A stretch of 64,000 bases of DNA from Adiantum capillus-veneris (lineage: Eukaryota > Streptophyta > Polypodiopsida > Polypodiales > Pteridaceae), in the NCBI GenBank assembly GCA_014529385.2, contig CM043944.1, forward strand, positions 58,026,768 through 58,090,767, given 5' to 3'. Within the stretch, counting starts at the first letter, position 1. Each line of letters starts with the position of its first letter. The translations under genes and the position numbers were made by a program. The notes below the pieces were generated by a model. That model was not told where the DNA came from. It saw nothing but the letters and a program-made list of their open reading frames with translations, and did no database searches. Below are positions 9,848-21,572 of the stretch, one piece after another.

Positions 9848-11272
9848 TTAATGATGCAATATCCCCAAATCTTTCATCTTGAAAGTAGCATTCAAATCAG
9901 CCTTAAATTCAGCAATATGTCTCTCATTTGGTCCAGTGATCAGCAAATCATCAACATAAAGAACCACAATGAGAAGTACATCACCCTCACGCTTTACATA
10001 CAATGTGCTTTCTGTTGGACTGTTATGAAAGCCTTGTTTGACCAAATGAGTGTCAGCTTTCTCATACCAAGCACGAGGAGATTGCTTCAACCCATACAAA
10101 TCCTTCTTACATCTGCACACTTTGTCCTCTTGTCCTTTTATGACAAAACCGCGAGGCTGCGTTACATAAACTTCCTCAAATATGTCACCATTCAAGAAAG
10201 CAGTAACAATGTCTAATTGATGTACATCCCAACCAAAATGAGCTGCCAATGCACATAGAAAATGCACAGGAGTCATACAACAAGTGGGAGCAAAAGTCTC
10301 TTCATAATCTATGCCTTTTTGCTGTGCATAACCCTTTGCAACAAGTCGAGCCTTATGGCGATCGATCTCACCATCCGGCTTGCATTTCAACTTGTAAACC
10401 CACTTTGTACCAATGGCCTTTTTGCCAGGAGGCAAATCACATAAAGTCCACGTGTCATTTTCTATAAGTGCATCATATTCTGATTGCATGGCAGCCATCC
10501 AATTTTTTGAATTCTGTGCTTCATCAAAAGACAGAGGCTCCTCAACATCATGTGAACTAGACACAGCCAATGCATAACAATCTGATGCATAAGATGCATG
10601 GCGAGAGCCTGAACGAGTACAACTAGACAAAGGTGCATCCAATTTACTGTCACGCAAAGTGTGCACCAGCCATTTTGGCATACCTCTAGCCTGCTCATTT
10701 TCAGCCCTTTCCTCATCAAGTACATCTACATCAGTAATAGGCTGATCTAGAGCATTTTCAGAAACCCCCATAGGCTGTACATTTGCCTCATTGGAACTTA
10801 CATTCGTATTTCCACCACTGAAAAGAGGCAACAAAGTGTCATAAATGTCCTGTGAGCTTACATTACTGTCTCTAGTACATGACAGCAAGGGCTGAACAGA
10901 ATCTTCCACAAACACTACATCCCGAGAAACCAGAATACGTTTTGTTTGCGGATGATACAACCTGTAACCTTTGCTTTCAGCACTATAACCAACAAAAATA
11001 CATTTGAAAGCCTTATCATCCAATTTTCTGCGTTGCACTTGTGGCACCAAAGCATATGCCAAACAGCCAAAAACACGCATGTGCTCAATAGAAGGTTTTC
11101 TATCATGCCATGCTTCATATGGAGTAATAGACTGCAAAGATTTCGTAGGACACTTGTTAAGTACATAAGTGGCACACATAATGACCTCAAGCCAAAAAGA
11201 ATGCGGTAAAGCTTGACTTTTGACCATACATCGTGCCATTTCCGTCAGTGACCTGTTTTTCCTCTCAGCAAC
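9848..11272 (-). pseudogene. Copia pol, integrase C-terminal part and reverse transcriptase
   Basis: The frame begins at the nested-element junction with AERKNRSL, the stretch carrying the integrase catalytic Glu. It runs through the integrase C-terminus (YEAWHDRKPSIEHMRVFGC), an acidic linker, then the RT: WMAAMQSEYDALIENDTW, KWVYKLK, HQLDIVTAFLNG and the catalytic YVDD (VLYVDDLLITG). It ends at a TAA after MKDLGILHH where copia elements normally continue with a Leu codon. One base change accounts for the stop. The 5' side is severed from the rest of the integrase by the insertion at 11273-15358. Confidence 0.92.
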
Positions 11273-11630
11273 TGTTATAGAATTGATATTTTATTATCTA
11301 TTGCAGCTGACAGATGGCAAGAGCCTTAGCAGATAATGGATTATGCAGAAGGATGTTACATTTTATGTATATTTGATTATTCAAGTGCTCTTTGTGAGCT
11401 TTGGCCAATTATGTCCGGCCGGCCAGTTTGTAACCAATTTGACCATTCAAGAAATCTATATAACAAATACGTGCAAGAGGGAAATGGTCACTCTTGCACG
11501 AGGGGAGATTGCACCCAGTGCTTGCGTTGTTCTTCTCTCCTCTTCCCTCTTCTCTCTCGCGGTGCCGGCGTAGCACTCCGCTCTAGGAGGTGCGCCTGCA
11601 TGTGCTCTCTCGCTCTACCTCCCACTCTGT
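11273..11630 (+). repeat. 5' LTR of the nested element (only the first ~355 bp match the 3' LTR)
   Basis: It matches 14927-15284 with a handful of substitutions. Beyond about 11630 the two copies stop aligning, so the true right end of this LTR is not resolved. Confidence 0.75.
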
Positions 11631-14310
11631 CAACCTCTCCCTCATGGGCAAGCTTCACAGCAGTTTTTAGAGTGCACCCACTCCAGGCTTGGAGACGGGC
11701 GTGCCACAGAATGTGCAGATTGTCCGGACCTGTCCCCCGCCGCACCTCCGGGCGAGAGAACACCCGGGACTAGTGGCAAAGGCTGAACTTCACCTTCCTC
11801 TCCTGGTGCCAGTCGGGATCGCTTATATTAGAGGCGATCGAGGAGATGGCCATGGGAAATGGAATTGATGGGAATGAACAGGCCGTGAAGGTTTACGCCG
11901 TGAAAGTTAGCACTCCTGGCCGTCAACTCGCTTGCATGCTGCAATAGTTGCAACTCTTCTACCACCAACTATCACACAATTTGTAGTTTTGGAGAAGGGG
12001 TGAGCATGAATATTCTTAGCATTGCTGGGAGGTGATCATGTGGAATGGAGTTGTCACAGAGCATCACGACCAAGAGATAGCATTGGGGAGAAATTCATGA
12101 CGTACATTGACGACGCTCTGTCTCGATGTCTGCAATACCTTCTTAGACGACACTTGACGATAATTTTACCTCATCTTATTTTATGTAGACATTGTATTAG
12201 CTCCTATATGTTGATCTGATTGGCTTTTGAAGACTTCTTAGTATGCAGCTACGATTTTGCAAAATGGTTTATTAGGGGGAATCCACAAATGTACCCACAA
12301 GTATCAAATGCAAGGAACATCCAGTCGCCCAGAGGCAAGTGACGAGCGACAAACAGGGAGGTTGGTGGCAGACGATAGGGCACACAGAGTCAGCTGAAAA
12401 AAACTTGGGGGCGATGGAACTATTGCGTCCTTGAGTTGGGACCTGGAAAAAAAAAGTGTTTTTTATTATTATTTTAAATTATGTGAGGTACTTTAAAGAT
12501 GCACGGATGGTTTGCCTGCAATTTGGTTAGCGTCATTAACCTGGGATCTGACCATGCTTTTGTGAGCTCGACTCTACCCTCTCTTCAAAGTTTCAGTGTT
12601 CCGTCACTTCCGTGAGTTCCTTGAAGCCAAGGTTGTAGAAGAATCTTGTAAGATTCCCACTGTTACAAATTATGATGAGCGAGTATGTGAATTCCTTGTG
12701 TTGGTTCTAGTAAAACTTTTCATTTCATTTCATTTCCAAAGGCCAAATGACCTATGAGATCACTGTGATACAATCTTGTTGGATCCCCTACCATGTCGGG
12801 GTACGAAATAAAAGGTAGTAACATAACGGCTACACTGAACATTAGTGTCTTATGCGATTGGCTTGCATCGAGCACTGTCCTGGGATGTATTGCATCGGTC
12901 ACTGAAGACCATCAACTCCACATTAATATAGTCATATTGGATGTCTTGATCCCATGCCTTGCTAAAATAGTCCAGATCCTCTCTTCGAGCCTCCATCACT
13001 GATGGGGTGGCCCTCATAGACATAGGCGTCTTATGCTCCCAAGCATAATAAATCAATTGATGAATATACCTCTAGTATAGGGGGATTCTGACATCTTCTA
13101 TACAAGTTTCTCTTCTCCATGTCGAGTCTCTTCTTCTATCCTACTAGGATCCACCAACAAGTCACTTCACATTCTTGACTCTCACAAGGCAATATTCACA
13201 ATCCCACTACTCTCTTTACCTTTTCTCCTTAACAAACACAGTTCCTCCATTTACTAAGCAAGACTAACACCTAGATATGGCCAGATCAATATCTCACTTG
13301 TATGTTTTCATTAGTGACATAGAAGTTTTCCGCAAGTCTTCTTGATTACACACTATTAATGTATGTTGAGACTGGAAAATAACTCTGATTGTTTTCAACA
13401 TGTATATAACGCGTTCTTGAATCATTTTTTACTTATTTTTGTAAACCTGATCAAATTGATACTGATCTTCATTACATAATTTTTGCCTAATTCCTCCACT
13501 AGCGATGCTATAAAATATTGTAGGATCTAACCTTTCTGCATACTACAAAGTTGTTAAATTTCTCGTGTTGACACTTGCATTACCAGTGGTCTGACATTTG
13601 TACTTCTCTTTAGTCTATACTTTATATTAGATAATCCAATTGTCTATCTTCATTAACATTACACAACTGATTATTTTGCTATTGACCTTCCTCTTTAACT
13701 ACTTGTTTTGTATTTGGCAATTTAACTCCAAGTCCTTTCTTCGAACCACCCACAGGTACGTAATTTTGCAATGTTTCGCTAAAGCATTTTTAACCCTCTT
13801 TAAAGAGTAAGTTCTTCAATATATCTATTGCTATAATTTTCCTTAACCTCTCGTCATTATGATTCCTTTCTCTCATGTGATTACATTGTCATACATTGGC
13901 TTCACATACTCCTTCGGTACAACTCACCCTCTCTACTTCCTTCTAAGTTGTTCTTATTTCATACATTTATTTCATAGCACACAGTTAGTAGTTTGCAACC
14001 AGCATAATCCAAATGGATAATTTCAAAGAAAGGAGATCTTTTGCTTCTTTATCACAGTATGTGAAATTACCCATCTCACATTGTCGCTTGCTTCTTCCCC
14101 TGAATGTAAATTTAAATTGAGCAACTTTATCATCAAGCTGATATACAACTACACACAAGATTTGATATGGATATTGAGAAACAGTTTTGTGCAGCACTAT
14201 GGGACCACAATATACTCCAATTTGGCACCACCAGCTAATAAATGTTTTGTTTCTTTTTTTTTAATTTTTTTTCTTTATGTCTTGTCTCGTCCATTGGTCA
14301 CGTACACACA

Positions 14311-14496
14311 GATTCGCCGATTTAGGCAGTGTGTAGATACTCATCCTGGTGCAGATCCGCCGATTTAGGCAGCACACTGACAACTTGCAAATTCACAATG
14401 GTAAATTCAGATCCGCCGATATAGGCAGCATTAGTGCAGATTCGCCGATCTAGGCAACACTTCTTATTGGTGTAGATTCGCCGGTTGAGGCAACAC
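14311..14496. repeat. Five-copy motif GATTCGCCGATTTAGGCAG
   Basis: Copies begin at 14311, 14354, 14410, 14439 and 14475 and differ at a few bases (GATCCGCCGATATAGGCAG and so on). Spacings vary from 29 to 56 bp, so the motif and not the spacer is conserved. It lies upstream of the 3' LTR of the nested element. Confidence 0.85.
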
Positions 14497-14926
14497 CGAT
14501 CACAAAATCATGCTGCAGTGGCTGGCCACCACTGCAACTGGTATGCTTTTGTTACCCGGGTACATAATGAAAATGATTTGGATTTGGACTTATATTGTGG
14601 AATTGAAATTGGAATTGGATTGGGATTTGGTATCTGGTGATTATTATGGCAGTGTTTATGTGATGAGACTTGACATTATGAGATTAATGATGAGTGTGAC
14701 CAATGATATCCTGATTCATCAGGGTATGACATATACTGCTTATTCTAGTCATATGGGACACTAGAATAGGTAGTATGTGGATGACGGCTGGCATAACCAA
14801 TGCGTCACATTTTATGGATTTTCGTTTACTATTTGATACAGATTTCTAATCATTGTTTTTGACAAGTATTGTTTGCAGATTTTTTATATTCGCAATTGAG
14901 GACAGTTGCTTTCCAATGGAGAGGTA

Positions 14927-15358
14927 TGTTATAGAATTGATATTTTATTATCTATTGCAGCTGACAAATGGCAAGAGCATCAGCAGATAATGGATTATGC
15001 AGAAGGATGTTACATTTTATGTATATTTGATTATTCAAGTGCTCTTTGTGAGCTTTGGCCAATGATGTCCGGCTGGCCAGTTTGTAACCAATTTGACCAT
15101 TCAAGAAATCTATATAACAAATACGTGCAAGAGGGAAATGGTCACTCTTGCACGGGGGGAGATTGCACCCAGTGCTTGCGTTGTTCTTCTCTCCTCTTCC
15201 CTCTTCTCTCTCGCCGTGCCGGCGTAGCACTCCGCTCTAGGAGGTGCGCCTGCATGTGCTCTCTCGCTCTACCTCCCTCTCTGTCTCTCTCTTCTCGCGT
15301 GTAGCTTGATTATGTGCAAGGATGGTTGCCAGGGCTCTCTGCGCCTCCGACTGTAGCA
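14927..15358 (+). repeat. 3' LTR of the nested element
   Basis: 432 bp from TGTTATAG to TGTAGCA, followed directly by the GCAAC target duplication. Its last ~75 bp have no counterpart in the 5' copy. Confidence 0.8.
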
Positions 15359-15804
15359 GCAACACCATTTTGTTGAGGCGTATAAGGCACTGTACATTGG
15401 TGTTTGATCCCACGACTAGCCAGAAATGCATTAAATTCATGAGACATATACTCCCCCCCTCGATCGGAACGGAGGGTGCCCATAGTACATTTCGAGACAT
15501 TTTCAGCCATAGCCAGAAATTGTTTGAAGCACATAAAAACTTCGGACTTCGCTTTAAGCGGAAATACCCATGCCTGCCTGGAGTAATCATCAATGAAAGT
15601 CACGAAGTACAGGTAATTTCCCAAGGACGGAGTTTGCATGGGCCCACAAACATCACTGTGCACAAGCTGCAACCTGCATGTGGCCCGAATTGAACCATCC
15701 TTTGGAAATTTAGAACGCTTCATCTTACCCAAAATACAGCCTTCACAAACATGTTTGACAGGTGCTTCAAGAGGCGGCAAAGAAGAAACCATATCAGATT
15801 TCTA
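15359..15804 (-). pseudogene. Copia pol, integrase catalytic core (N-terminal side of the insertion)
   Basis: The segment follows a TAG at 15802-15804. It contains the CxxC half of the HHCC zinc site (CEGCILGKMKRS), VHSDVCGPM with the first catalytic Asp, FIDDYSR, LRSDRGGEY with the second Asp, and YTPQQNGVA. It stops exactly where the nested element enters, one codon before the catalytic Glu (GVA|ERKN, continuing at 11272). Integrase inserts the cDNA into the genome. Here the DDE triad is physically split. Confidence 0.92.
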
Positions 15805-17370
15805 CAAACGCAACAAACTAGCAAAATTTAGATGACCAAAACGTGTATGCCAAAGTTTTGCATCTGAAATAGCCCTTGAATCTACAACAGCATTTGCAAA
15901 ATTTTGTCCACACTTGTCATGCAAAGTGAGCTTATACAGCCCACGGCACAAAAGGCCAGATGCAACAATTTCATCACCAAAACTGAGATCATGAACTGTA
16001 CATCTGTCATCCATAAATTTGACTACAAGTCCAAGTCTAGCAAGTGCGGATACAGATAAGAGATTCTTCTTGATCCCAGGTACATAAAGTGCATCAACAA
16101 GTGTGAAAGAACTGCCATTAGAAGCAGTAAGTACAATCTTTCCAACTCCCTGAACTGGATAAGAGGCGTTGTTGGCAGAAGTGACTGAATTCCCATGAGG
16201 GACAGACTCGAGAGAGGTAAACAATTCACGATGTGAGGTAATGTGCTTTGTAGCACCACTGTCGAAATACCACACATGTGAATCTGCAGCAACTGACAAG
16301 CATGCATCATGGACAGCAGGATTGTAAGTGCACTCTGTGCTAAAAGCCCATTCTGCATCAACATCAGCATCACAGTCTCCTTTCACAGAAGACTCAACAA
16401 TGGCTGCATTTGTAGTGGAACCAGCATTTGCAGTGGAACCACCCTCTTTCTTCTTAGCCTCTTTGGCCTTCAACTTAGGACACGACTTGATCAAGTGATC
16501 ATTGGCTTTACAATAATGGCAACGCATCTTCTTTTTGCCCTTATCACCAGAATTTCCAGATGAAGTACTGCCAACAGAAGCATTAGGAACAGAATTTTTG
16601 CCACTCGCAGCAGAACCATAAGAAGTGGCTGCATTACTGTTACCACCCTTTCTTTGAGAAGCAATAAAAGCCTGTTCAACTGCACGCTGCCTAGTCCTGT
16701 TTTTTCTAGAAAGTGACTCTTGCAACAGCAATGTGCATAATGCATCAAACTTGACAACTTCAGGATTTCCTTGGGTCATCAGTCTCCAAGTACTAGCAAA
16801 AGTCTGGTAGGAATCTAGTAAGGCATCAAGAACAGTCTGCACAAGGGAACTGTCTGAAATGACTTCACCTGCAGAAATAAGCTGCTCATTGATATCCTTG
16901 ACACTAGCAAGGAAAGTGTCCATATCATCTTCCTCATGCATAATCTTTGACTCCAGCTCTTTACGCAGCAAAGCAATTTTAGCCTCATTGCGGCTTGCAT
17001 AAAGACCTACTAGAATATCCCAAGCCTGTTTTGTAGATTTTGCTGAACGGATGTGAGGAACAATGGTGCGTTTCACAGACAACACAATCAATGGATGAGC
17101 CTGCGCATCCTTGACATCCCAACGAGCTTGTTCTGTTGTAGGCAAAACAATTCTAATAGCTGCAATCCTTGCAGCAAGACCTGCAACATCCTCAACATCG
17201 CCTACATCCTCAGAACCAGGACGTACATCAATGCCCTGCACAATGTTCCAAACACCCTTTGACACAAGAACATGTTGCATCATATAAGCCTACATAGGGT
17301 AGTTGTCCCCGTCCAACCTGTCCTCAGCAGCAAACATCTTGAACACATCTGTGTTGTTGTTGTCAGCCAT
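15805..17370 (-). pseudogene. Copia gag and protease
   Basis: An ATG at 17370 opens a frame beginning MADNNNTDVFKMF. Codon 27 is TAG (17290-17292), where the surrounding sequence suggests Trp. The frame then stays open for 494 codons. Features are a UBN2-type gag domain, a CCHC zinc knuckle (CHYCKANDHLIKSC) about two thirds of the way to the protease, an aspartic protease with the D-S-G active site (FDSGATKHIT), and the start of the integrase zinc site (WHTRFGHLN). The frame ends at the TAG at 15802. Gag packages the RNA, and the protease cleaves the polyprotein. Confidence 0.92.
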
Positions 17371-17718
17371 GGTAAATGGTGCACCTGATGTGAAAACTGC
17401 CCGAAAATAGGAGAAACGGAGCGGGAACAACCTGTGCTATATAGCACAAACTGTAGAAGACTATAAGGCACCTGTAATGCAGAAAACGGCACTGACAGAA
17501 ATTATGCACAAAATGACGAAATAGCCTGTGCAGTACTGCCTGTAGTGGAGACGGAGGCCGAAATGAGCCCAAATCAAAATTCTTAGCAGACCGAGCTCTT
17601 CAAGCCGTCCCAAAATATTTATCGACCTGCGAATGCTCGCCAAAGCTCACTGAAATCGGAGAAAGTGAGCAGGCATGTGTTGGAGCAGCTGGCGACTAAG
17701 CCCGGGAGGACGTGACCT

Positions 17719-17730
17719 GCTCTGATACCA
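17719..17730 (-). other. Copia primer-binding site, initiator tRNA-Met
   Basis: The minus strand reads TGGTATCAGAGC two bases after the 5' LTR, the classical complement of the 3' end of plant initiator tRNA-Met. Confidence 0.93.
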
Positions 17731-17732
17731 AT

Positions 17733-17959
17733 TGTTGGAATTAGGGTTGCAGAGAAACACACACAGCTTGGAGAAGACGAAGGAAGCTCAAGGCACACAA
17801 TAGAGAGTGTGTTACTTAGTGTGCAATGGAAAGATAGATAGCCCTAGAGTGATGGGCGTATATACAATGCTGGGGGGAAAAAACCTCCTAAAGAGGGAAA
17901 AAATGCCCCGGCGGTCCTAGTGTGTTCACACACATCACTACCACATGTATATGGTAACA
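17733..17959 (-). repeat. Copia 5' LTR
   Basis: 227 bp with TG...CA ends on both strands. The TSD AGAAT follows at 17960. TGTATATA within it could be the promoter TATA element. Confidence 0.95.
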
Positions 17960-20745
17960 AGAATAACACCATCAATCTCAATGGGGAAGACTACATCATC
18001 TATCATGTAGTTACAATCTATTGGAAACAATCTCTTGGCAATTTTCTCCCCTGCCTCTCTATCATAGTGTGACAGAGGATTTATAATACGATACAAAAGA
18101 CACATGGTAAGATCAAGTACCCGCGTAAATAAATAATTCAAAGAATGAATGTCATAACTACAATGTTTTTAGTTAGGAAATTAAAATATGAAACTAAGTT
18201 TGTTATCTCACCGCCTCTCTAGTGAGTGGATGCCGATATGCCTTCTTATTACACATGAGGGTCCATGTACGTAAGAGCACAAGTCCTACCCTAATTGCAT
18301 CTACAATAAAATATTCAATATGCTTAGCCATGCACATGGTGACTAAAAACCCCTCATCGGCCAAAAACTCACGAGCAACATCCATGCACCCTGTCACTAG
18401 ACCCCCTAGAAAATGTGTTCCACTTGGGAACACTCATACCCTCTACAAAAGTGAATGGTGACATGTAAGCATACAACCATAGTTAGCTGTAGGTACTAGT
18501 CCAAAGAAAAGTTACTTACCCCATGGGATTGGTCCTAGACCATCTACAAGCAATCTTGTAGGAAAATCTGCAAAGATAAGCCTAGCAACCTCATGACATG
18601 GCACACCATCTTTGCTATATAGATTTGTATTCTGTGTCACAAAAAATTTGTTGATGCTACAAGAAAACCAAACATGAATCATGTTCAAAATCATAGAACA
18701 GTGCAAGAAGAAAATGCAAATAAGTAATCATTATGGAAATCTACCTATCAAGGAAAAACTTATCAATTTGTGATATATCCACAAGCAAAACATCTATAAC
18801 GGTTTGGTAATGGAACCTTGCAAGCATTATCCAAATTAGCTTGAATTAGGAAATATGGAAGACAAATTTGCTAACAATTTTCTTAAACTTACCAATAGAT
18901 CGTGTGATCTACCTTCTCTCCCAAGCCTCTTGCCCAAGTGAAGACTCTGCAACAAACGAAGTAGTGTGCACCAATCAGGATGTAGTGGGAACATTAGAAG
19001 AGGGTGCCATATGGGGTATAGTGGTTGCCAAGGAGGACATGCCGGGATCCGTAGATGGCACAATGGGAAGCATTGAAGAAGGAGTGGGTATCCTTGATGT
19101 ACTCGGAGGCTCCATTTTTCTTTACCCTTCTTGAGTACATTGCTTACTACTGGAGTACCTTGAGAGCCACTCTCAACGGTGTTTTGAGTAACTCCATGAG
19201 AAACGAGAGGGAGAGACTCTTCTTGTGTCTCCTCTAAGTACTCATCACTCTCATTTTGAAACCCTTCACTCAACAACTATATAGCACAATATCACATAAA
19301 TCAGCACTAAAGTAAGACATGTACATTCTCAAAATAAAAGAGCCACAAGTGTTAAGGTACTTACTCTTCCGTAATTCAAACTCTTGATTTGGAATAACTC
19401 CTAGTGGATAATCCAACCACCAAGGATAAACATTGGCTTTCCATGTTATCAGATTCTTTTCAATCAAAGAGGGAGTGAACATTATATCTCATCACGTACA
19501 TTTATCCACTCTCTAGTGAAAAATGGGGCTTCATTCAATTCCTGTGCCTCAACGCATTGCATAAACCATCTACACAATTTTTAGAGTATCATCCACTTTA
19601 AAAAGCACATAAACGCAATGGTATAATAAATGTCATGTATAAAAAAAAAAACGTCAGAGTCTCCTTTATATAGAGAACACTTTTTCAAAATAAACCATAA
19701 ACCCTATCTTGGGCTCCCACAAGGGATTTAAGTGTTTTCAACAAAGACATTATACACGCGCGTATTGTCAAAAAACCCATCCACCCCATATCAGGCTTCC
19801 ACAAGGAGTTTAATGTTTTTTTGTAAACACAAAATGATATTTCATCATTCTCAAAATGATCCACTGTCACCAAACCATGGAAAAAAAATGAAATGCTCTT
19901 TTTTTTTTGCAAAGAGTGCAAGCGGAAGATGCAAACGTGTAAATCACTCTCTTAGCCAACAACACAAGCTCCGGCATCTTCTCACTAGAGTCGGAAGACT
20001 TCACCGCATCCATTAGATAAATAAAAGCCTACATACATAGTAACAATCAAAAAACACACTCAACTTGATCTTGTGTAAATTGAAACATGTCTATATTCTT
20101 TTAAAAAATGGTCAAATGTCTACCTGCAAAATATGATTCTTCATGCTCATCTTGTAGAATAGGTCAAAAGAATTTGGAAGTTGTGGACCTTCTACTTGCA
20201 GCCTTTCAATCATAAGTGTAGCCTCTCCATGCAAGTGAGCCCAATAAGTCTCCTTTTTCATGTAACTTCTAAAAAGCTTGTAATCACCAAAATGAAGATA
20301 CTGTGGATCCTTAGACTTAGTGAGGCTCATGAGGTGCAAAATTATCTTCTTTCTACGAGCAATAAGAACAAATATCACTTAATCATATAAAAAAACAAAA
20401 TGGAACGAACATAATTAAAAATGACAAACTAATAGCTTCAATACCTCTCAGGAGTGATTTTAGAGCTTGTCAAACAATAGAGCTTATCTCTAGTGATCTT
20501 TAGCATTCCAGGTTCATCCCATTTAATGATAAAAAGAAACGTGAAGAACTCATCACCATTAAGAGGATTGGCGATTGATAAGTACTTGTAGCCCCTATCT
20601 TTCAACCGTTCCTCTTCTACCTTTGTGGCCTTGTCCAGTCTCTTCTTCTTCTCAAGATCATTTAGTCCAAGTGCATCTAGCTTTGCTCTTTCTTTGGACA
20701 ACTTTCTAAATTTGCTAACTCGCGTGTGTGGGTTGTGTTTTTGCG
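17960..20745 (-). pseudogene. 5' exons of a beta-class amino-DNA methyltransferase-like gene (multi-exon pseudogene)
   Basis: Minus-strand exons with GT-AG borders can be traced at about 20745-20445, 20352-20124, 20028-~19900, 19569-19365, 19276-18893, 18839-18745, 18656-18520, 18432-18212 and 18157-17960. Phases agree across exons 1-2-3 and 6-7-8, which supports genuine splicing. Exon 7 carries RLIFADFPT, at the place of the catalytic motif IV ([DNS]PP[YFW] in active enzymes). Exon 8 carries CMDVAREFLADEGFLVTMCM followed by a helix and LLRTWTL, like motifs V-VIII. The SAM motif follows at 8392-8570. That order, IV-VIII before I, is the beta class of N4-cytosine/N6-adenine methylases. The catalytic site is degenerate. 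There is a 2-bp insertion in exon 4, frame loss in exon 5 (a Ser/Pro-rich linker) and a phase error in exon 9. The N-terminal exons are unrecognised. It could be a host gene or a transposon gene. Confidence 0.6.
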
Positions 20746-21572
20746 GTTCTTATGCGTTGGTGTGCAGGACGATCCTATTTTTGGTCCGCTTTGCTAAAGA
20801 CTAGAGAGAGGTCAAAAATAGCCAGTACCAGTACCACTACGAGTCCCAGTTCAGTACTAGTATAGCAATATACAAGTACCAGTACAGTACGAGTATTTTT
20901 CGGGCTCTATGCTAAAGACTAGAGAGAGTACCAGTACCAGTACCAGTCCATTACCAGTATAGAAGTATGTCAGTATCAGTACCAGTGCTGTACTGGTACA
21001 CTGTACAGATACCTGTATTGTATTGTACTCATAGTATTGGTACTGGTTTTTTCTATTTTAAGTCCACAATTCCCAGCCATTTTTAGCGAGCCGCGTATCC
21101 CAAACGGTTCAGAATTTTCTCGGGGCCGTCTCATATGAATTTGTTTGTATCACTAAGATCTTCGACAGTTATGTGATGCAAAAAATCCATATCCTGCTTA
21201 GTTTGGCCGAAAATGCACCTGTAAGTTGACAATTTCTACAAAAACAACGTAAAATAGCATTTTCTCACTTTTTCCCTAATCTACGGGCTGAAACAAGCAT
21301 CAAAATGAAGGAATCGAAGAAGCAATATTTTTCCTCGTATTGAGGACACAATTCCCACATACAAACTTTTCCAAATTTTGACCTTAGCACCCTCAAAACT
21401 GGCTCTCGAGAGGTGTCCCGGGTCAAAATTTGAAACTTCACGAAAACGATTAGAATAAAGTCCTAGATTGTGGATAAACACTAAAATAAACAAACTTTTC
21501 TCCAAACAAAATATATTTCAAACATTTGCAAAATAAGTCCTATTACATATGTTCAAATTTTTTTCTATGCGC
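20746..21572. other. Spacer with a CAGTAC-rich minisatellite
   Basis: From about 20817 to 21060 the plus strand is full of AGTACCAGTACCAGTAC-like hexamers and degenerate variants. The rest is AT-rich without a gene. This is the left half of the spacer between the methyltransferase-like gene (minus) and the transposase-like gene (plus). Gypsy1 interrupts it at 21573. Confidence 0.6.

Larger units (their letters stand above)
11273..15358 (+). mobile_element. Non-coding LTR element (LARD-like) nested in the copia integrase
   Basis: It begins TGTTATAG and ends TGTAGCA, flanked by the 5-bp duplication GCAAC (11268-11272 and 15359-15363). About 355 bp at the two ends are direct repeats with roughly 2% difference. 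The 3.3-kb interior has no ORF resembling gag or pol and no obvious PBS, so it would depend on another element's proteins. Orientation is inferred from the purine-rich ATGGAGAGGTA just before the second repeat. Confidence 0.8.
8700..17959 (-). mobile_element. Ty1/copia LTR retrotransposon, defective, with a nested LTR element
   Basis: LTRs of 227 bp at 8700-8926 and 17733-17959 differ at about three positions. The 5-bp target duplication AGAAT is at 8695-8699 and 17960-17964. The minus strand carries, in order, a PBS to initiator tRNA-Met, gag, protease, integrase, reverse transcriptase and RNase H, the copia order. It is dead: there are four in-frame stops (17290, 15802, 9848, 9800) plus a 4.1-kb insertion in the integrase. 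Low LTR divergence suggests a recent insertion. The element landed in an exon of the methyltransferase-like gene. Confidence 0.95.

Noticed and set aside
11336-11773. Frames of 76-145 codons in both LTRs of the nested element
   Set aside because: They lie within the LTR repeat, are Ser/Leu/Arg-rich and have no domain. The 3' LTR copy differs at its end.
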